Positions 9,360-19,100 of a DNA stretch of 64,000 nt are shown in pieces. The translations under genes were made by a program, and so were the position numbers. The DNA comes from Acinetobacter suaedae (GTDB lineage Bacteria > Pseudomonadota > Gammaproteobacteria > Pseudomonadales > Moraxellaceae). The stretch lies in the NCBI RefSeq assembly GCF_008630915.1, contig NZ_CP043909.1:930001-994000 (forward strand), in the 5' to 3' direction. How positions within the stretch are numbered: position 1 is the first letter of the stretch; the number at the start of each line of letters is the position of its first letter. Under the pieces are notes generated by a model that was not told where the DNA came from, did not search any database, and worked only from the letters and a program-made list of their open reading frames with translations.

Positions 9360-10833
9360 TTTACAAGCTGCAACTGCATCAAATGTAGAAACAGAATCTG
9401 CTAACTTGCTTGATTCAATTGTTGAGCAAAGTCGTATTGCACGTAATGATGATGAGCATGTGCGTGCAAAAAGCTTGATTGGCGAGTTGGCGAAAGAAGT
9501 GATGGCAGGAACAATTACTGTTTCTGAAAATATGACTCTATCGATTGATAAGCGTATCGCAGAGATTGATGCTTTAATTTCTAAGCAACTTAGTGAAATT
9601 ATGCATCATGAGCAGTTCCAGAAGATTGAGTCAACTTGGCGTGGTCTTTACTATTTCTGCCAAGAAACACCTTCTAACTCAATGATTAAGATTCGTATGT
9701 TAAATACGACCAAAAAAGAGTTGGTTAAAGATTTTCAAGGAGCAACGGACTTTGATCAAAGCACGCTCTTTAAAAAGATTTATGAAGAAGAATATGGTTC
9801 ATTCGGTGGCGCACCTTATGCTGCATTAATTGGTGACTTTGAGTTTGATCGCACACCATCAGATATGTATTTGTTAGAGCAGATTTCACATGTAGCTGCT
9901 GCGGCTCACGCCCCATTTATTTCCGCTGCCAGTCCAAGCATCTTAGGGCTGGAGTCATTCACTGATATTGATCGTCCGCGCGATGTTTCAAAAATCTTTG
10001 AAACTGCTGAATACGTCCAATGGCGCTCTTTCCGTGATAGTGAAGACTCTCGTTATGTTGCACTCACCATGCCGCATGTACTTGGTCGTTTACCATATCA
10101 TCCAAAAGAGGGGACAGCGACAGAAGGTTTTAACTTTATCGAAGCAGTAACTGGCGAAGATCATAATGATTACCTGTGGATGAATGCAGCTTATGCTTTT
10201 GGTACACGTTTGACCAATGCCTTTGATGCGCATGGTTGGTGTGCGGCTATTCGTGGTGTAGAAGGTGGTGGTTTAGTTGAGGGCTTGCCTGTTCATACCT
10301 TTAAGACATCGGATGGCGAAGTTGTATTTAAGTGTCCAACTGAAATTGCGATTACTGACCGTCGTGAAAAAGAGTTAAGTGATCTTGGTTTTATTCCTTT
10401 GGTGCACTGTAAAAATACCGACTATGCGGCTTTCTTTGGCGCGCAATCTACTCAAAAACCGAAGAAATATGATAGTGATACTGCTAATGCCAATTCAGCA
10501 TTGTCAAGTCAGATCCAGTACATCATGGCTGTCTCTCGTATCGCACATTACCTAAAAGCAATGATGCGAGATAAGGTGGGAAGCTTTGCATCAGCAGGCA
10601 ATGTTGAAGCCTTTTTAAATGAATGGCTTTCTCAATATGTCTTGCTTGATGATGGTGCATCACAAGAAGCGAAAGCACAATATCCGCTTCGTGAAGCATC
10701 AGTAAAAGTTGTAGAAGATCCTGCTCAGCCGGGTCACTACAAATCAGTGGTCTTTTTAAGACCACATTTCCAGCTGGATGAGTTGTCTGTTTCCTTACGA
10801 CTCGTGACTGAACTTCCGCAGTCCTCAAATTAA
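9352..10833 (+). CDS. tssC: TssC (VipB), T6SS sheath large subunit
   Basis: TssC forms the body of the contractile sheath around the Hcp tube. The 493 residues match the usual length. Hallmarks include ESTWRGLYYFC (about 92-102), EEYGSFGGAPYAALIGDFEF (about 146-165) and the C-terminal LPLREASV/LRPHFQLDELSVSLRLV region. Its start overlaps tssB. A 51-base gap separates it from hcp, leaving room for a separate hcp ribosome site. Confidence 0.97.
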   Translation: MSNLQAATASNVETESANLLDSIVEQSRIARNDDEHVRAKSLIGELAKEVMAGTITVSENMTLSIDKRIAEIDALISKQLSEIMHHEQFQKIESTWRGLYYFCQETPSNSMIKIRMLNTTKKELVKDFQGATDFDQSTLFKKIYEEEYGSFGGAPYAALIGDFEFDRTPSDMYLLEQISHVAAAAHAPFISAASPSILGLESFTDIDRPRDVSKIFETAEYVQWRSFRDSEDSRYVALTMPHVLGRLPYHPKEGTATEGFNFIEAVTGEDHNDYLWMNAAYAFGTRLTNAFDAHGWCAAIRGVEGGGLVEGLPVHTFKTSDGEVVFKCPTEIAITDRREKELSDLGFIPLVHCKNTDYAAFFGAQSTQKPKKYDSDTANANSALSSQIQYIMAVSRIAHYLKAMMRDKVGSFASAGNVEAFLNEWLSQYVLLDDGASQEAKAQYPLREASVKVVEDPAQPGHYKSVVFLRPHFQLDELSVSLRLVTELPQSSN

Positions 10834-10884
10834 ACAATGAGATCAGCTAGATAATAACTTTAAATAAACAGAGGTAATTTTTAA

Positions 10885-11388
10885 ATGAAAGACATATACG
10901 TTGAGTTTCGTGGCAAATACAAGGTAGATGGAGAATCTCGCGATTCAGAGCACAAAGGTTGGCTTGAAGTTAACTCTTGGTCTCATAAAATCCGTCAACC
11001 TAAATCTGCGACCTCAAGCAGCGTAGGGGGTCATACAGCTGAGCGTGTTGAACATGATGATATGATTTTCGTTAAAGATTTGGATGCTACTAGTCCAAAA
11101 CTTTGGGAAGCTTGTTCAGCAGGTTATACATTTGATGAAGTACAGATCGATTTTTATCGTGCAAACGGTGACAAGCGTATCAAGTACTTGCAAATCAAAT
11201 TGAAGCACGTTCTTGTATCAAGTGTGACTCCTGTTGTAAATGAAGAAGGTGTTCCAACTGAGCAGTTCGGCTTGAAATATGCTGCAGTTGAGTGGACTTA
11301 TAACCAACAAGATATTAACGGTACTGCGAAAGGTGCTGTTACTAAGAAATGGTCACTATCTAACAACACAGCTTCTTACGCTGCGTAA
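10885..11388 (+). CDS. hcp: Hcp (TssD), T6SS tube protein
   Basis: Hcp hexamers stack into the expelled inner tube and can carry small effectors. The protein is 167 residues with the typical start MKDIYVEFRGKYKVDGES, the HKGWLEVNSWSH segment and the DKRIKYLQIKL strand; there is no effector extension. GAGG lies 9 bases before the ATG. A strong hairpin directly downstream (11409-11435) probably separates abundant hcp message from the baseplate genes. Confidence 0.97.
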   Translation: MKDIYVEFRGKYKVDGESRDSEHKGWLEVNSWSHKIRQPKSATSSSVGGHTAERVEHDDMIFVKDLDATSPKLWEACSAGYTFDEVQIDFYRANGDKRIKYLQIKLKHVLVSSVTPVVNEEGVPTEQFGLKYAAVEWTYNQQDINGTAKGAVTKKWSLSNNTASYAA

Positions 11389-11408
11389 TTGGAATTGTGA
11401 TTTTTCTA

Positions 11409-11435
11409 TAGAGGCTAATGGTTTATTAGCCTCTA
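11409..11435 (+). terminator. Hairpin after hcp, probable partial terminator
   Basis: Perfect 10-base arms TAGAGGCTAA (11409-11418) and TTAGCCTCTA (11426-11435) around a 7-base loop are followed by a pyrimidine-rich stretch. As tssE and the genes behind it follow in the same direction, it probably trims or attenuates transcription, raising hcp output over downstream genes (inference). Confidence 0.65.
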
Positions 11436-11462
11436 TTCCTCTTACTTTTCTGTTTTATCATC

Positions 11463-11939
11463 ATGAATTTAGATCATTTATATCCATACGGGTTTAGGTC
11501 AACATTATTTGATCGCTTATTGCCTGAGCATGAAGATTATTTAAGAGGGTTGTCAATTCAGCAATTACGGGAGTCTGTTGCTCGTGATTTGGAAGATCTC
11601 CTCAATAGTCGAATTGCACAGTTTGATGTGGATATGAGTGAATACCCGCTCGCACAAAAATCAATTTTACAGTTTGGGATTATTGATTTTGTAGGGCTTT
11701 CCACTGCAAACCCTTTGGATCGAGACAAAATTTGTCAGTCAATTGAGCAATCGATTGCAGCACATGAGCCGCGATTGAGGCAGATTAAAGTTGAGATGCT
11801 ATTGGATGGACATAATATGGGGGCGTTGTGTTTAAGTATTCAAGCTTATTTGAATATTCATCCTTTGTATGAACCTGTTTTCTTTGATGCTTTACTCAAA
11901 CCTACAACACAACAATATGTTATTTCTGCCAGAGCCTAG
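11463..11939 (+). CDS. tssE: TssE, gp25-like T6SS baseplate protein
   Basis: TssE is the gp25-like wedge protein that anchors the sheath to the baseplate. The protein has 158 residues and the usual N-terminal FRSTLFDRLLPE. A gp25-type domain follows (about 25-140), with ESVARDLEDLLNSR and the conserved YGxxD-like stretch here reading FGIIDF. I see no good Shine-Dalgarno sequence before the ATG. Together with the hairpin before it, this suggests low expression compared with hcp. The gene ends 12 bases before tssF. Confidence 0.92.
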   Translation: MNLDHLYPYGFRSTLFDRLLPEHEDYLRGLSIQQLRESVARDLEDLLNSRIAQFDVDMSEYPLAQKSILQFGIIDFVGLSTANPLDRDKICQSIEQSIAAHEPRLRQIKVEMLLDGHNMGALCLSIQAYLNIHPLYEPVFFDALLKPTTQQYVISARA

Positions 11940-11951
11940 TGTGAGAGAACT

Positions 11952-13760
11952 GTGATAGAACAACTTCTACCGTATTATGAAAAAGAATTACAAGAATTCG
12001 GTCAACAATCTAGAGAGTTCGCACAGAAGTATCCTAAGATTGCGCAACGTTTATCGCTGAATCAAGAACAAATCGATGATCCTCATATTGAGAGATTAAT
12101 ACAAGCCTTTTCATTGATTGCTGCACGTATCGATAAAAAACTTGCTGATAGTTATGATGTCTTTACCCATTCCCTATTTGAGGTGATGTTTCCTCAGTAT
12201 TTGAGACATTTCCCTGCATGTACCGTGGTTAGCTTTGAAGATATTAATAAAGTTAAACAGTTAACCGAAGTACATAGAATCCCGCAAAAAACAGCATTGC
12301 GTTCACGCAGTTTTAAAGGGGTGCAATGTGAGTTTAATACTACCAATGAGGTTCGATTATTACCACTTGCTTTAACTGGTTTGGATTTTCAAACTTCACC
12401 TAGTACGCATATGCATTTGAATCAAAATGCAACTTTAAGTTTGAAGTTTGAAATCTTTAATGATGCGCATTGGGTACTAGAAGAAAAGTTACCTATTTAT
12501 TTGGATGCGATTTCAAATTTTCCATTACAAGTTTTGGATAGCATTTTTAAAAAAGAAACAGGTTTTGCTGTTCGTATTGGGCAACGGACCATGGAAATTG
12601 CTAATCCATTTACAGCGATGGGGTTTAGTGAACAAGAAAGCTTATTGCCAGTTGATCAGCATACACATCATGCCTATCGCTTATTGATGGAATATTTTTG
12701 TTTTCCAGAGAAGTTTAATTATCTTAATTTGGATCTGGGCGTACTTAAGGGGATGCTGCGTGAACACGAGCAGAGCTTTGAGATACTCATTCATCTTAAA
12801 TTAAACCTGAATGATCAAGCGATTGTCCGTAATTATTCAGAGTTGAATATTGCCAATTTTAAACTATTTACCACGCCTGCGATTAATCTGTTTGAAAAAC
12901 AAGCAGAGCCACAAAAAATAACGCATACACAGTTACAGTATCCGTTGATCACAGATGCCCATCATCCTGAGCTATATCAAGTGTATTCTGTGATTGAAAT
13001 GAATATGGTGCGTGAAAAGACTAATCAGGAGCAAAGCTATCTTCCAGTTTTGCCTTTTTTTGCTATGAGCCATTATCAGAATGATAAAGTTCAGTTTTTC
13101 TATTCCTTAAATTATCAGTCGTCAGCAACTCAAGCGATGCAGATGGGCTATTCGATTGTTTCTAAACATCTTAAACCCTATGAAATAAAATCTGATTTTA
13201 TTAGTACTAAATTATTGTGTTCAAATGGTGATTTACCACACGAGGCTTTAGGGCAAAGTAACAATATTTTAAACCTGAATGATAGTAGTTTGGCGAGACG
13301 TGCTTTAATTTTAAAACGTCCAACATCACCTTTTGAGTTTGATAAGAATAAAAATGAACAATGGCGGATTATTTCGCATTTATCTTTAAATACGTTAGCT
13401 TTAATGAAAGGGGATGCCCTAAGTCATGTGAAAGAATTATTGGCCTTATATAACTTACCGCATTCGAAAGAAAATATTTTATTGATTGATGCGTTGAAAA
13501 CTTTAAGTTTTTCAACGGTCAATAAATTGGTTAATGTGAAACCATTTCCCATGTTTGTTCGAGGTGTAAAAGTTGAATTGAGTGTGAATAGCAGTGTATT
13601 CCGTGGGCATAGTCTGTATATTTTTAGCCAATTATTAAGTCATATTTTTAACCTTAAAGTACAGATTAATAGCTTTGTCGATGTCATTGTTAAAGATAGT
13701 AGCAGTCAGCAGGAGGTATACCAATGCGTTCAGAACGTTGGTGGCAAGATGCTTCTGTAG
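11952..13760 (+). CDS. tssF: TssF, T6SS baseplate wedge protein
   Basis: TssF forms the baseplate wedge with TssG, TssE and TssK. The 602-residue protein opens with the family signature LLPYYEKELQEFGQQSREFA (residues 4-23) and has PHIERLIQAFSLIAARI and the LFEVMFPQYLRHFP stretch. The start is GTG at 11952, preceded by GAGAG. The 3' end overlaps tssG by 37 bases, which suggests coupled synthesis of the 2:1 TssF-TssG complex. Confidence 0.95.
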   Translation: MIEQLLPYYEKELQEFGQQSREFAQKYPKIAQRLSLNQEQIDDPHIERLIQAFSLIAARIDKKLADSYDVFTHSLFEVMFPQYLRHFPACTVVSFEDINKVKQLTEVHRIPQKTALRSRSFKGVQCEFNTTNEVRLLPLALTGLDFQTSPSTHMHLNQNATLSLKFEIFNDAHWVLEEKLPIYLDAISNFPLQVLDSIFKKETGFAVRIGQRTMEIANPFTAMGFSEQESLLPVDQHTHHAYRLLMEYFCFPEKFNYLNLDLGVLKGMLREHEQSFEILIHLKLNLNDQAIVRNYSELNIANFKLFTTPAINLFEKQAEPQKITHTQLQYPLITDAHHPELYQVYSVIEMNMVREKTNQEQSYLPVLPFFAMSHYQNDKVQFFYSLNYQSSATQAMQMGYSIVSKHLKPYEIKSDFISTKLLCSNGDLPHEALGQSNNILNLNDSSLARRALILKRPTSPFEFDKNKNEQWRIISHLSLNTLALMKGDALSHVKELLALYNLPHSKENILLIDALKTLSFSTVNKLVNVKPFPMFVRGVKVELSVNSSVFRGHSLYIFSQLLSHIFNLKVQINSFVDVIVKDSSSQQEVYQCVQNVGGKMLL

Positions 13761-14719
13761 TTGATCAGCTTTTTCAGCAAGCAGGTTCTTTTGAGTTTAT
13801 CCAATCAGCTCGATTACTGCGTCATGTTCCTCATTCTTCTTTGCCAAAAGATTGGTCAGAGGATTTTAAGTTTGAGACGTCATTCAGTTTAAGCTTTCCA
13901 GCAACTGAAATTGAAGCGTTGAGTTATCAGGATGAACGTATTTATCTCACCAATTTGGTGGTGGGGTTGACGGGTACTCAAGGTGCGTTGCCTTATACTT
14001 ATACCAATAAATTGAAACAAAGTCCGAGACAACAGCGCCAAGAAGTTAAACAGTTTCTTGGTCTGTTCAATCATGCTTTAACAGCAAAATATGTAGATGC
14101 AAGTCTGGTCTATAATTTGCCAATCCGTTATGAAATCGAATCAGAAAATCATTATCTGAATATTCTGCATGCCTTAAATGGCTATATCCGCTCTCAGCAT
14201 GAACTACAGGATTTAGAAGAATACTTTGCAGAGTTTTCGGGGCTAATGCAGGGGCAAAATAATACTGCTCATGCATTAAAAACAGTATTAACCTGTGTGT
14301 TTAATGAACGAGTACATATTCAAGAATTTGTGAAAGAAAAATTTAAGCTGGGGGATGAGCAAAAAACCAGTTTAGGTGGAAGTACGCCAAGTTTATTGGG
14401 GTTAAATACGTTTTGTGGTGATACGGTACAACAAATTGATGGAAAAATTGAAATCCAAATTGGTCCATTAAAGCGAGCACAATATTTAGCCTTTTTACCA
14501 GAGCAACCTTTAAATAAAAAACTCAAACATTTAATTCAGACATGGTGTAGCCCAACTTTGTTTATTGATGTGCGTTTGATTTTAGATAAAAGCGAGATTG
14601 GGCCGATGAGTTTAAATTCGACGCATGAAAATGGTCTTGGGCAAGGGGCATTTCTCATGCCATCTGAACAATTACAACATAACACCGAAACTCGTTATGC
14701 ATTATTAGGGGCAGCATAA
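13724..14719 (+). CDS. tssG: TssG, T6SS baseplate wedge protein
   Basis: TssG partners TssF in the baseplate wedge. The 331 residues match the family length. Typical elements are the SFEFIQSARLLRH start, LVVGLTGTQGALPYTYT (a strong TssG signature, about 77-93) and GCxxxD-like LGLNTFCGD near 227-235. AGGAGGT lies just before the ATG, inside tssF. The stop overlaps the next gene by one base. Confidence 0.95.
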   Translation: MRSERWWQDASVVDQLFQQAGSFEFIQSARLLRHVPHSSLPKDWSEDFKFETSFSLSFPATEIEALSYQDERIYLTNLVVGLTGTQGALPYTYTNKLKQSPRQQRQEVKQFLGLFNHALTAKYVDASLVYNLPIRYEIESENHYLNILHALNGYIRSQHELQDLEEYFAEFSGLMQGQNNTAHALKTVLTCVFNERVHIQEFVKEKFKLGDEQKTSLGGSTPSLLGLNTFCGDTVQQIDGKIEIQIGPLKRAQYLAFLPEQPLNKKLKHLIQTWCSPTLFIDVRLILDKSEIGPMSLNSTHENGLGQGAFLMPSEQLQHNTETRYALLGAA

Positions 14720-16140
14720 TGATTAAGAAATTTTTACTGCTCTTTTTAAGTTGTTTCTTTATCGTCAGTTTTGTTGTGATTTATTTCTGGCGCGACACTC
14801 AATTTCAACCTGATGCTAACGATCTGCTCCACTATTTTGTTTTTTTACCATTGTTGATTAGCACGGTACTTATTTCGCCGTGGTTGATTTATCATTTATA
14901 TCAGAGGCATAAAGAAAAAAAGCAGCAAGCTTTGACTGCAGAGCAAAGTGAAGAGCATGAGTTGACTGAAGTGACTGATCCGCTGGAAAGCACCTGGTTA
15001 ACCCTTAATCTTTATGCAGCGGGTGCTTATAGTGCACTTGGGGAAAATGATGCAATTCTTGATGGGATTAGATCTCTTGCGAGTCCTCAGTTAGATTCTA
15101 AATTATCAGATGTAATTGGATTGCCCGTTTTGTCCTATCGTATTGAAGATTTAGATCAAGTATTGAGTCAAGATGATTCAGAAGAGGCGCAATTTATCAC
15201 GACTCAGCAGCAGCGAATCATGGCATTGATCCAGCATCAGCTTCAATCTCACCAATCACTTTTATCTTCCGTCGCTGATCATTTAAAGCAGTCTAGTCTG
15301 TTCTATGAAAGTCAGAATTTGCATGAATATCGTATGCATCCTGCATGGATTGACCCTACGCATTCAGAGGGTGACGAAACAGAAATGAAACCCGTTGAAC
15401 GGGTTTATCGTTTAGATAAGTTAAATTTGCATATTTTACTGTCTGAGGACGTGATTCATACGTGGAATGATTTGAGTAGTAATGAAATCATTCAGGCATT
15501 TTTTTATGGTTTAGGAATCATTCCCCAGAAATTCCATATCGAGTATCACTTTGTTAGTGGGACATCCGTTGTTCAGCAAACGGTTGAGTTATTTGAACGT
15601 ATTCAGAAACAACCAAATGAACTGAGCTTAATTATCACAGCGGATTCCGAAATCGATCAAGATATCTTGGATGAGCGCCTGTTAGGGAAAAAAACTTATA
15701 TACCAGCTGAGTTTGTGAGTAGTTGTTGCGTTGCACATCCCGCCGTACAAATAGAGCAGTTGCAACCTTTGAAAACATTAAAGCTTGTATTAAATCAAAA
15801 TAATTTAAATCAAATTTTTGAAGAGCTAAATATCCATGATTTACCACAATACGACAATGAAGAGCCTTTCGTTTTGCTCCTCGAAGATGGGGAAAACGTC
15901 AAGGTGGTTAAAAAGCTTGAACAATTTTTTGCCCAAAGTCCGATAGAACCGCACCATTATCTTTATTGTAAACCGATGTTCGGTGAGACTAAAAACCTTT
16001 CAAAAGCCTTTGGATTAATGTTAGGTGCGCAGTTTCCAGATCCTCAGGTCGCCTTTGTTTATGGCCAAGATTTAAAAGCATTTATTCAAACTTTTTCTGA
16101 ATATCCGATGGATCAGGAAAGTGTAGCAATTGCTGATTGA
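14719..16140 (+). CDS. Membrane-anchored T6SS-locus protein of unknown function
   Basis: An unrecognised 473-residue protein at a position (between tssG and tssM) that Acinetobacter T6SS loci keep for a genus-type gene. Two membrane helices (about 4-23 and 36-60) form an N-terminal hairpin. The rest is a large soluble domain with an Asp/Glu-rich linker (about 70-85), WLTLNLYAAGAYSALGE (about 93-109) and a C-terminal alpha/beta-like part. Its gene overlaps tssG by one base and precedes tssM by 28 bases, so it should belong to the membrane complex. With no TssJ in the locus, a stabilising role for TssM is possible, but this is inference. Confidence 0.65.
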   Translation: MIKKFLLLFLSCFFIVSFVVIYFWRDTQFQPDANDLLHYFVFLPLLISTVLISPWLIYHLYQRHKEKKQQALTAEQSEEHELTEVTDPLESTWLTLNLYAAGAYSALGENDAILDGIRSLASPQLDSKLSDVIGLPVLSYRIEDLDQVLSQDDSEEAQFITTQQQRIMALIQHQLQSHQSLLSSVADHLKQSSLFYESQNLHEYRMHPAWIDPTHSEGDETEMKPVERVYRLDKLNLHILLSEDVIHTWNDLSSNEIIQAFFYGLGIIPQKFHIEYHFVSGTSVVQQTVELFERIQKQPNELSLIITADSEIDQDILDERLLGKKTYIPAEFVSSCCVAHPAVQIEQLQPLKTLKLVLNQNNLNQIFEELNIHDLPQYDNEEPFVLLLEDGENVKVVKKLEQFFAQSPIEPHHYLYCKPMFGETKNLSKAFGLMLGAQFPDPQVAFVYGQDLKAFIQTFSEYPMDQESVAIAD

Positions 16141-16168
16141 TTAACTTTTTTAAGAATTCGAGAACTCA

Positions 16169-19100
16169 ATGTACATCATTTTAGGTTATCTGTGGCAGTA
16201 CATCACCAATCCTAAAGCAATCATTGCCTTGTCTTTGTTTGTTGCTCTGATTTCGTCATATTCAGTTATTCCGCGTCACATTTTTTTTGCTTTAGTCGCA
16301 GCTTATGTGCTCGGTTTAATCATCTATGGCATTTATTGGTTAATCCAGAGAAGACGTCATGCTGCACAGGGTGAAGAATTAGCCAATGCAATTGAGCAAA
16401 ATACGGGTGCTGAACAAGCTCAACAAGCTCAACAGAAAGATAAAGCTGAACTACAGTTAATTCAGCAGCAAATGAAAGAGTCAATTCAATTGATTCGTAA
16501 GTCAAAGCTTGGCGACAAAAAGGGCAATGCTGCGCTGTATGAGTTGCCGTGGTATATGGTCATTGGTAATCCTGCGGCAGGAAAAAGTTCTGCGATTTAT
16601 AATTCTGGTTTGAAGTTCCCATTTGAAGAAACGCATCAAAAAATGGTGTCTGCAGGCTTAAGCGGCACACGTAATTGTGATTGGTTCTTTTCAACAGAGG
16701 GGATTTTATTAGACACGGCTGGACGTTATTCTGTTTATTCAGAAGATCATTCTGAATGGTTGGGTTTTCTTAATATTTTAAAGAAAAATCGTTCTAAAGC
16801 ACCGATTAATGGTTTGATTGTCATTGTCAGTATTGCGGAGTTAGTCAGCCAAAGCCCAGAAAATTCATTAAAATTAGCCAAGAATTTACGCGCACGTATT
16901 CAAGATTTAACGGAAAAACTTGAGGTTGTGGTGCCGGTTTACTTGGTCTTCTCGAAAATGGATTTGATTGCAGGTTTTACTGAGTTTTTCGATTGCTATG
17001 AATCACAGGAATATAATCAAGCTTGGGGTGCAACGTTACCTTACGATCAAAGTTCATCGCACAATGCAGTAGAATTATTTGAAAAACATTACAGCATTTT
17101 GTATGACGGTCTAAAAAGTGTTAGTACAACTCATTTAAGTCGCCGTCATTCTCAAAATATTTCACCAAGTGTCATGACTTTCCCATTGGAGTTTAAGACA
17201 TTAAAGCCTGCATTAAAGAGCTTCATTAGTACTTTATTTGAAGAAAATCCTTACCAATTCCAACCTGTATTCCGTGGTTTCTATTTTACCAGTGCATTAC
17301 AAGAAGGCGTAATTGAAAGCCCAATGACGGAAAATATTGCCCAAGAATTTCAATTGGAGCAAATTCCAAATAGCAACCAAGAAGGGACATCACACTCCGT
17401 TGCACCAAATCATGGTTATTTCCTACAAGGTCTTTTTTCCAACGTCATTTTGCGCGACAAAGATTTAGTCAAGCAACATATCAATCCTGCGAAAAAGCGT
17501 CAGCGTTATATTGCATTTATTGGGGCTTTGGTGGGTGTTTCTTTAGTTCTAGGCGTTTGGGTTTGGTCATATCGAAATAATCAGCAGTTAATTGCAGATG
17601 TTCAAGCAGATTTAGATAAAGTTGTACATTTAGAAAAAGCATCTGGGCAGCAATTATCGACGCAGCTTGAAGCTTTGTTAATTTTACAAGAGCGTTTGCA
17701 GCAGTTGGATGAGTTCGCTGATAATCGACCACTCAAATTTAGTTTTGGCTTGTATCAGGGCAATCAACTTCGTGAAAGCTTAAAAACTGAATATCTAAAA
17801 GGTATTCAGCAGATTGTATTGACTCCAACCCAACAGAATATTGCTCAATATTTACAACGTGTGAAAGGTAATGAAGCAACTTTAAAAGAAAATCACGTTA
17901 ATGTTGAAATTAAGCAAGTCGCGAGAACTCAACAATACTTAGAGCCATCCGATAGTAATCCACAAGATGCTTATAATGCACTGAAAGCGTATTTGATGAT
18001 GAGTAATCCTGAATATATGGATAGTAGTCATCTAAGTGATCAGGTTTCACGTTTCTGGAGATCTTGGTTAGATGCCAATCGTGGACAGATGCCTCGTGGT
18101 GAGATGATTCAAGATGCGGAAAAAATACTTTCCTATGCGATGACTTTAGCGAATCAAAGCGGTTTCCCAGTATTGGAAACAGATGCTCAAGTTGTTGATC
18201 AAACGCGTCAAGTTCTATTATCTGTGATTCGCGGTATGCCAGCACGTGATCGTGTTTATAACGAAATCAAAATGCGTGCAGCAGTTCGTTATCCAGCGGT
18301 TACTGTTGGGCAAATCGTCGGCGAACAAAATCGAAATATTGTTTTAGGCAGTTATGCATTACCGGGTGTATTTACACAAAAAGCTTGGGATGAGTATGTT
18401 GAGCATGCGATTGATGATGCAGCGAATAAACCAACAGATAGTAAAGACTGGGTGCTAAATAGTCGCCAATCGGATGACCTAACTTTCTCTGGTAGTCCAG
18501 AGCAGATACGTAAGCAATTGGTTGCCTTGTATAAGCAAGAATATGTCGCGGAATGGAAGAAATTCCTGAATGGAATTTACTATGCCAAAGCTGATAAGTT
18601 TGATCAGCAAGTGAAGCATATTGATGTATTAGGTGAGCCGCAAAACTCGCCGATCCGTGTTTTATTGCAACGTATTGCAGTTGAAACCAACTGGGATAAT
18701 CCAATTGTGCAAGCGGAACTCGCCATTCCAGAAAAAGGTTTCATTGCTTGGTTTAAGCGCAAAGTCTTGAAGAGTTCTGATGATCAACGCACTATTCAAG
18801 CCATGAATAATGCTCAAGGTGCGATCTCACAAGAGTACCAAATGTTCTATCAGTTGGTACGTAAACGTGATGATTTACAAAACAAATCCTTGTTTGATGA
18901 ATATATGAATAATCTTGCGCAAGTGCGTAGTAAGTTCAATGATCTGAAAACAGCTGGAGAAATTGGGCCAAGTGCTATGGCATTGGTAAAACAAACCATT
19001 ACTGATCAAACATCTGTATTTAATATTACACAGAAATATGTTGATGAGAAAATGATGGTGGGTATGAAAGAAGCTGACCAACAAGTGGCTCAGAAATTAT

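Noticed and set aside
10523..10837. 104-codon minus-strand frame opposite tssC
   Set aside because: It is entirely antisense to a conserved gene and shows no family features.
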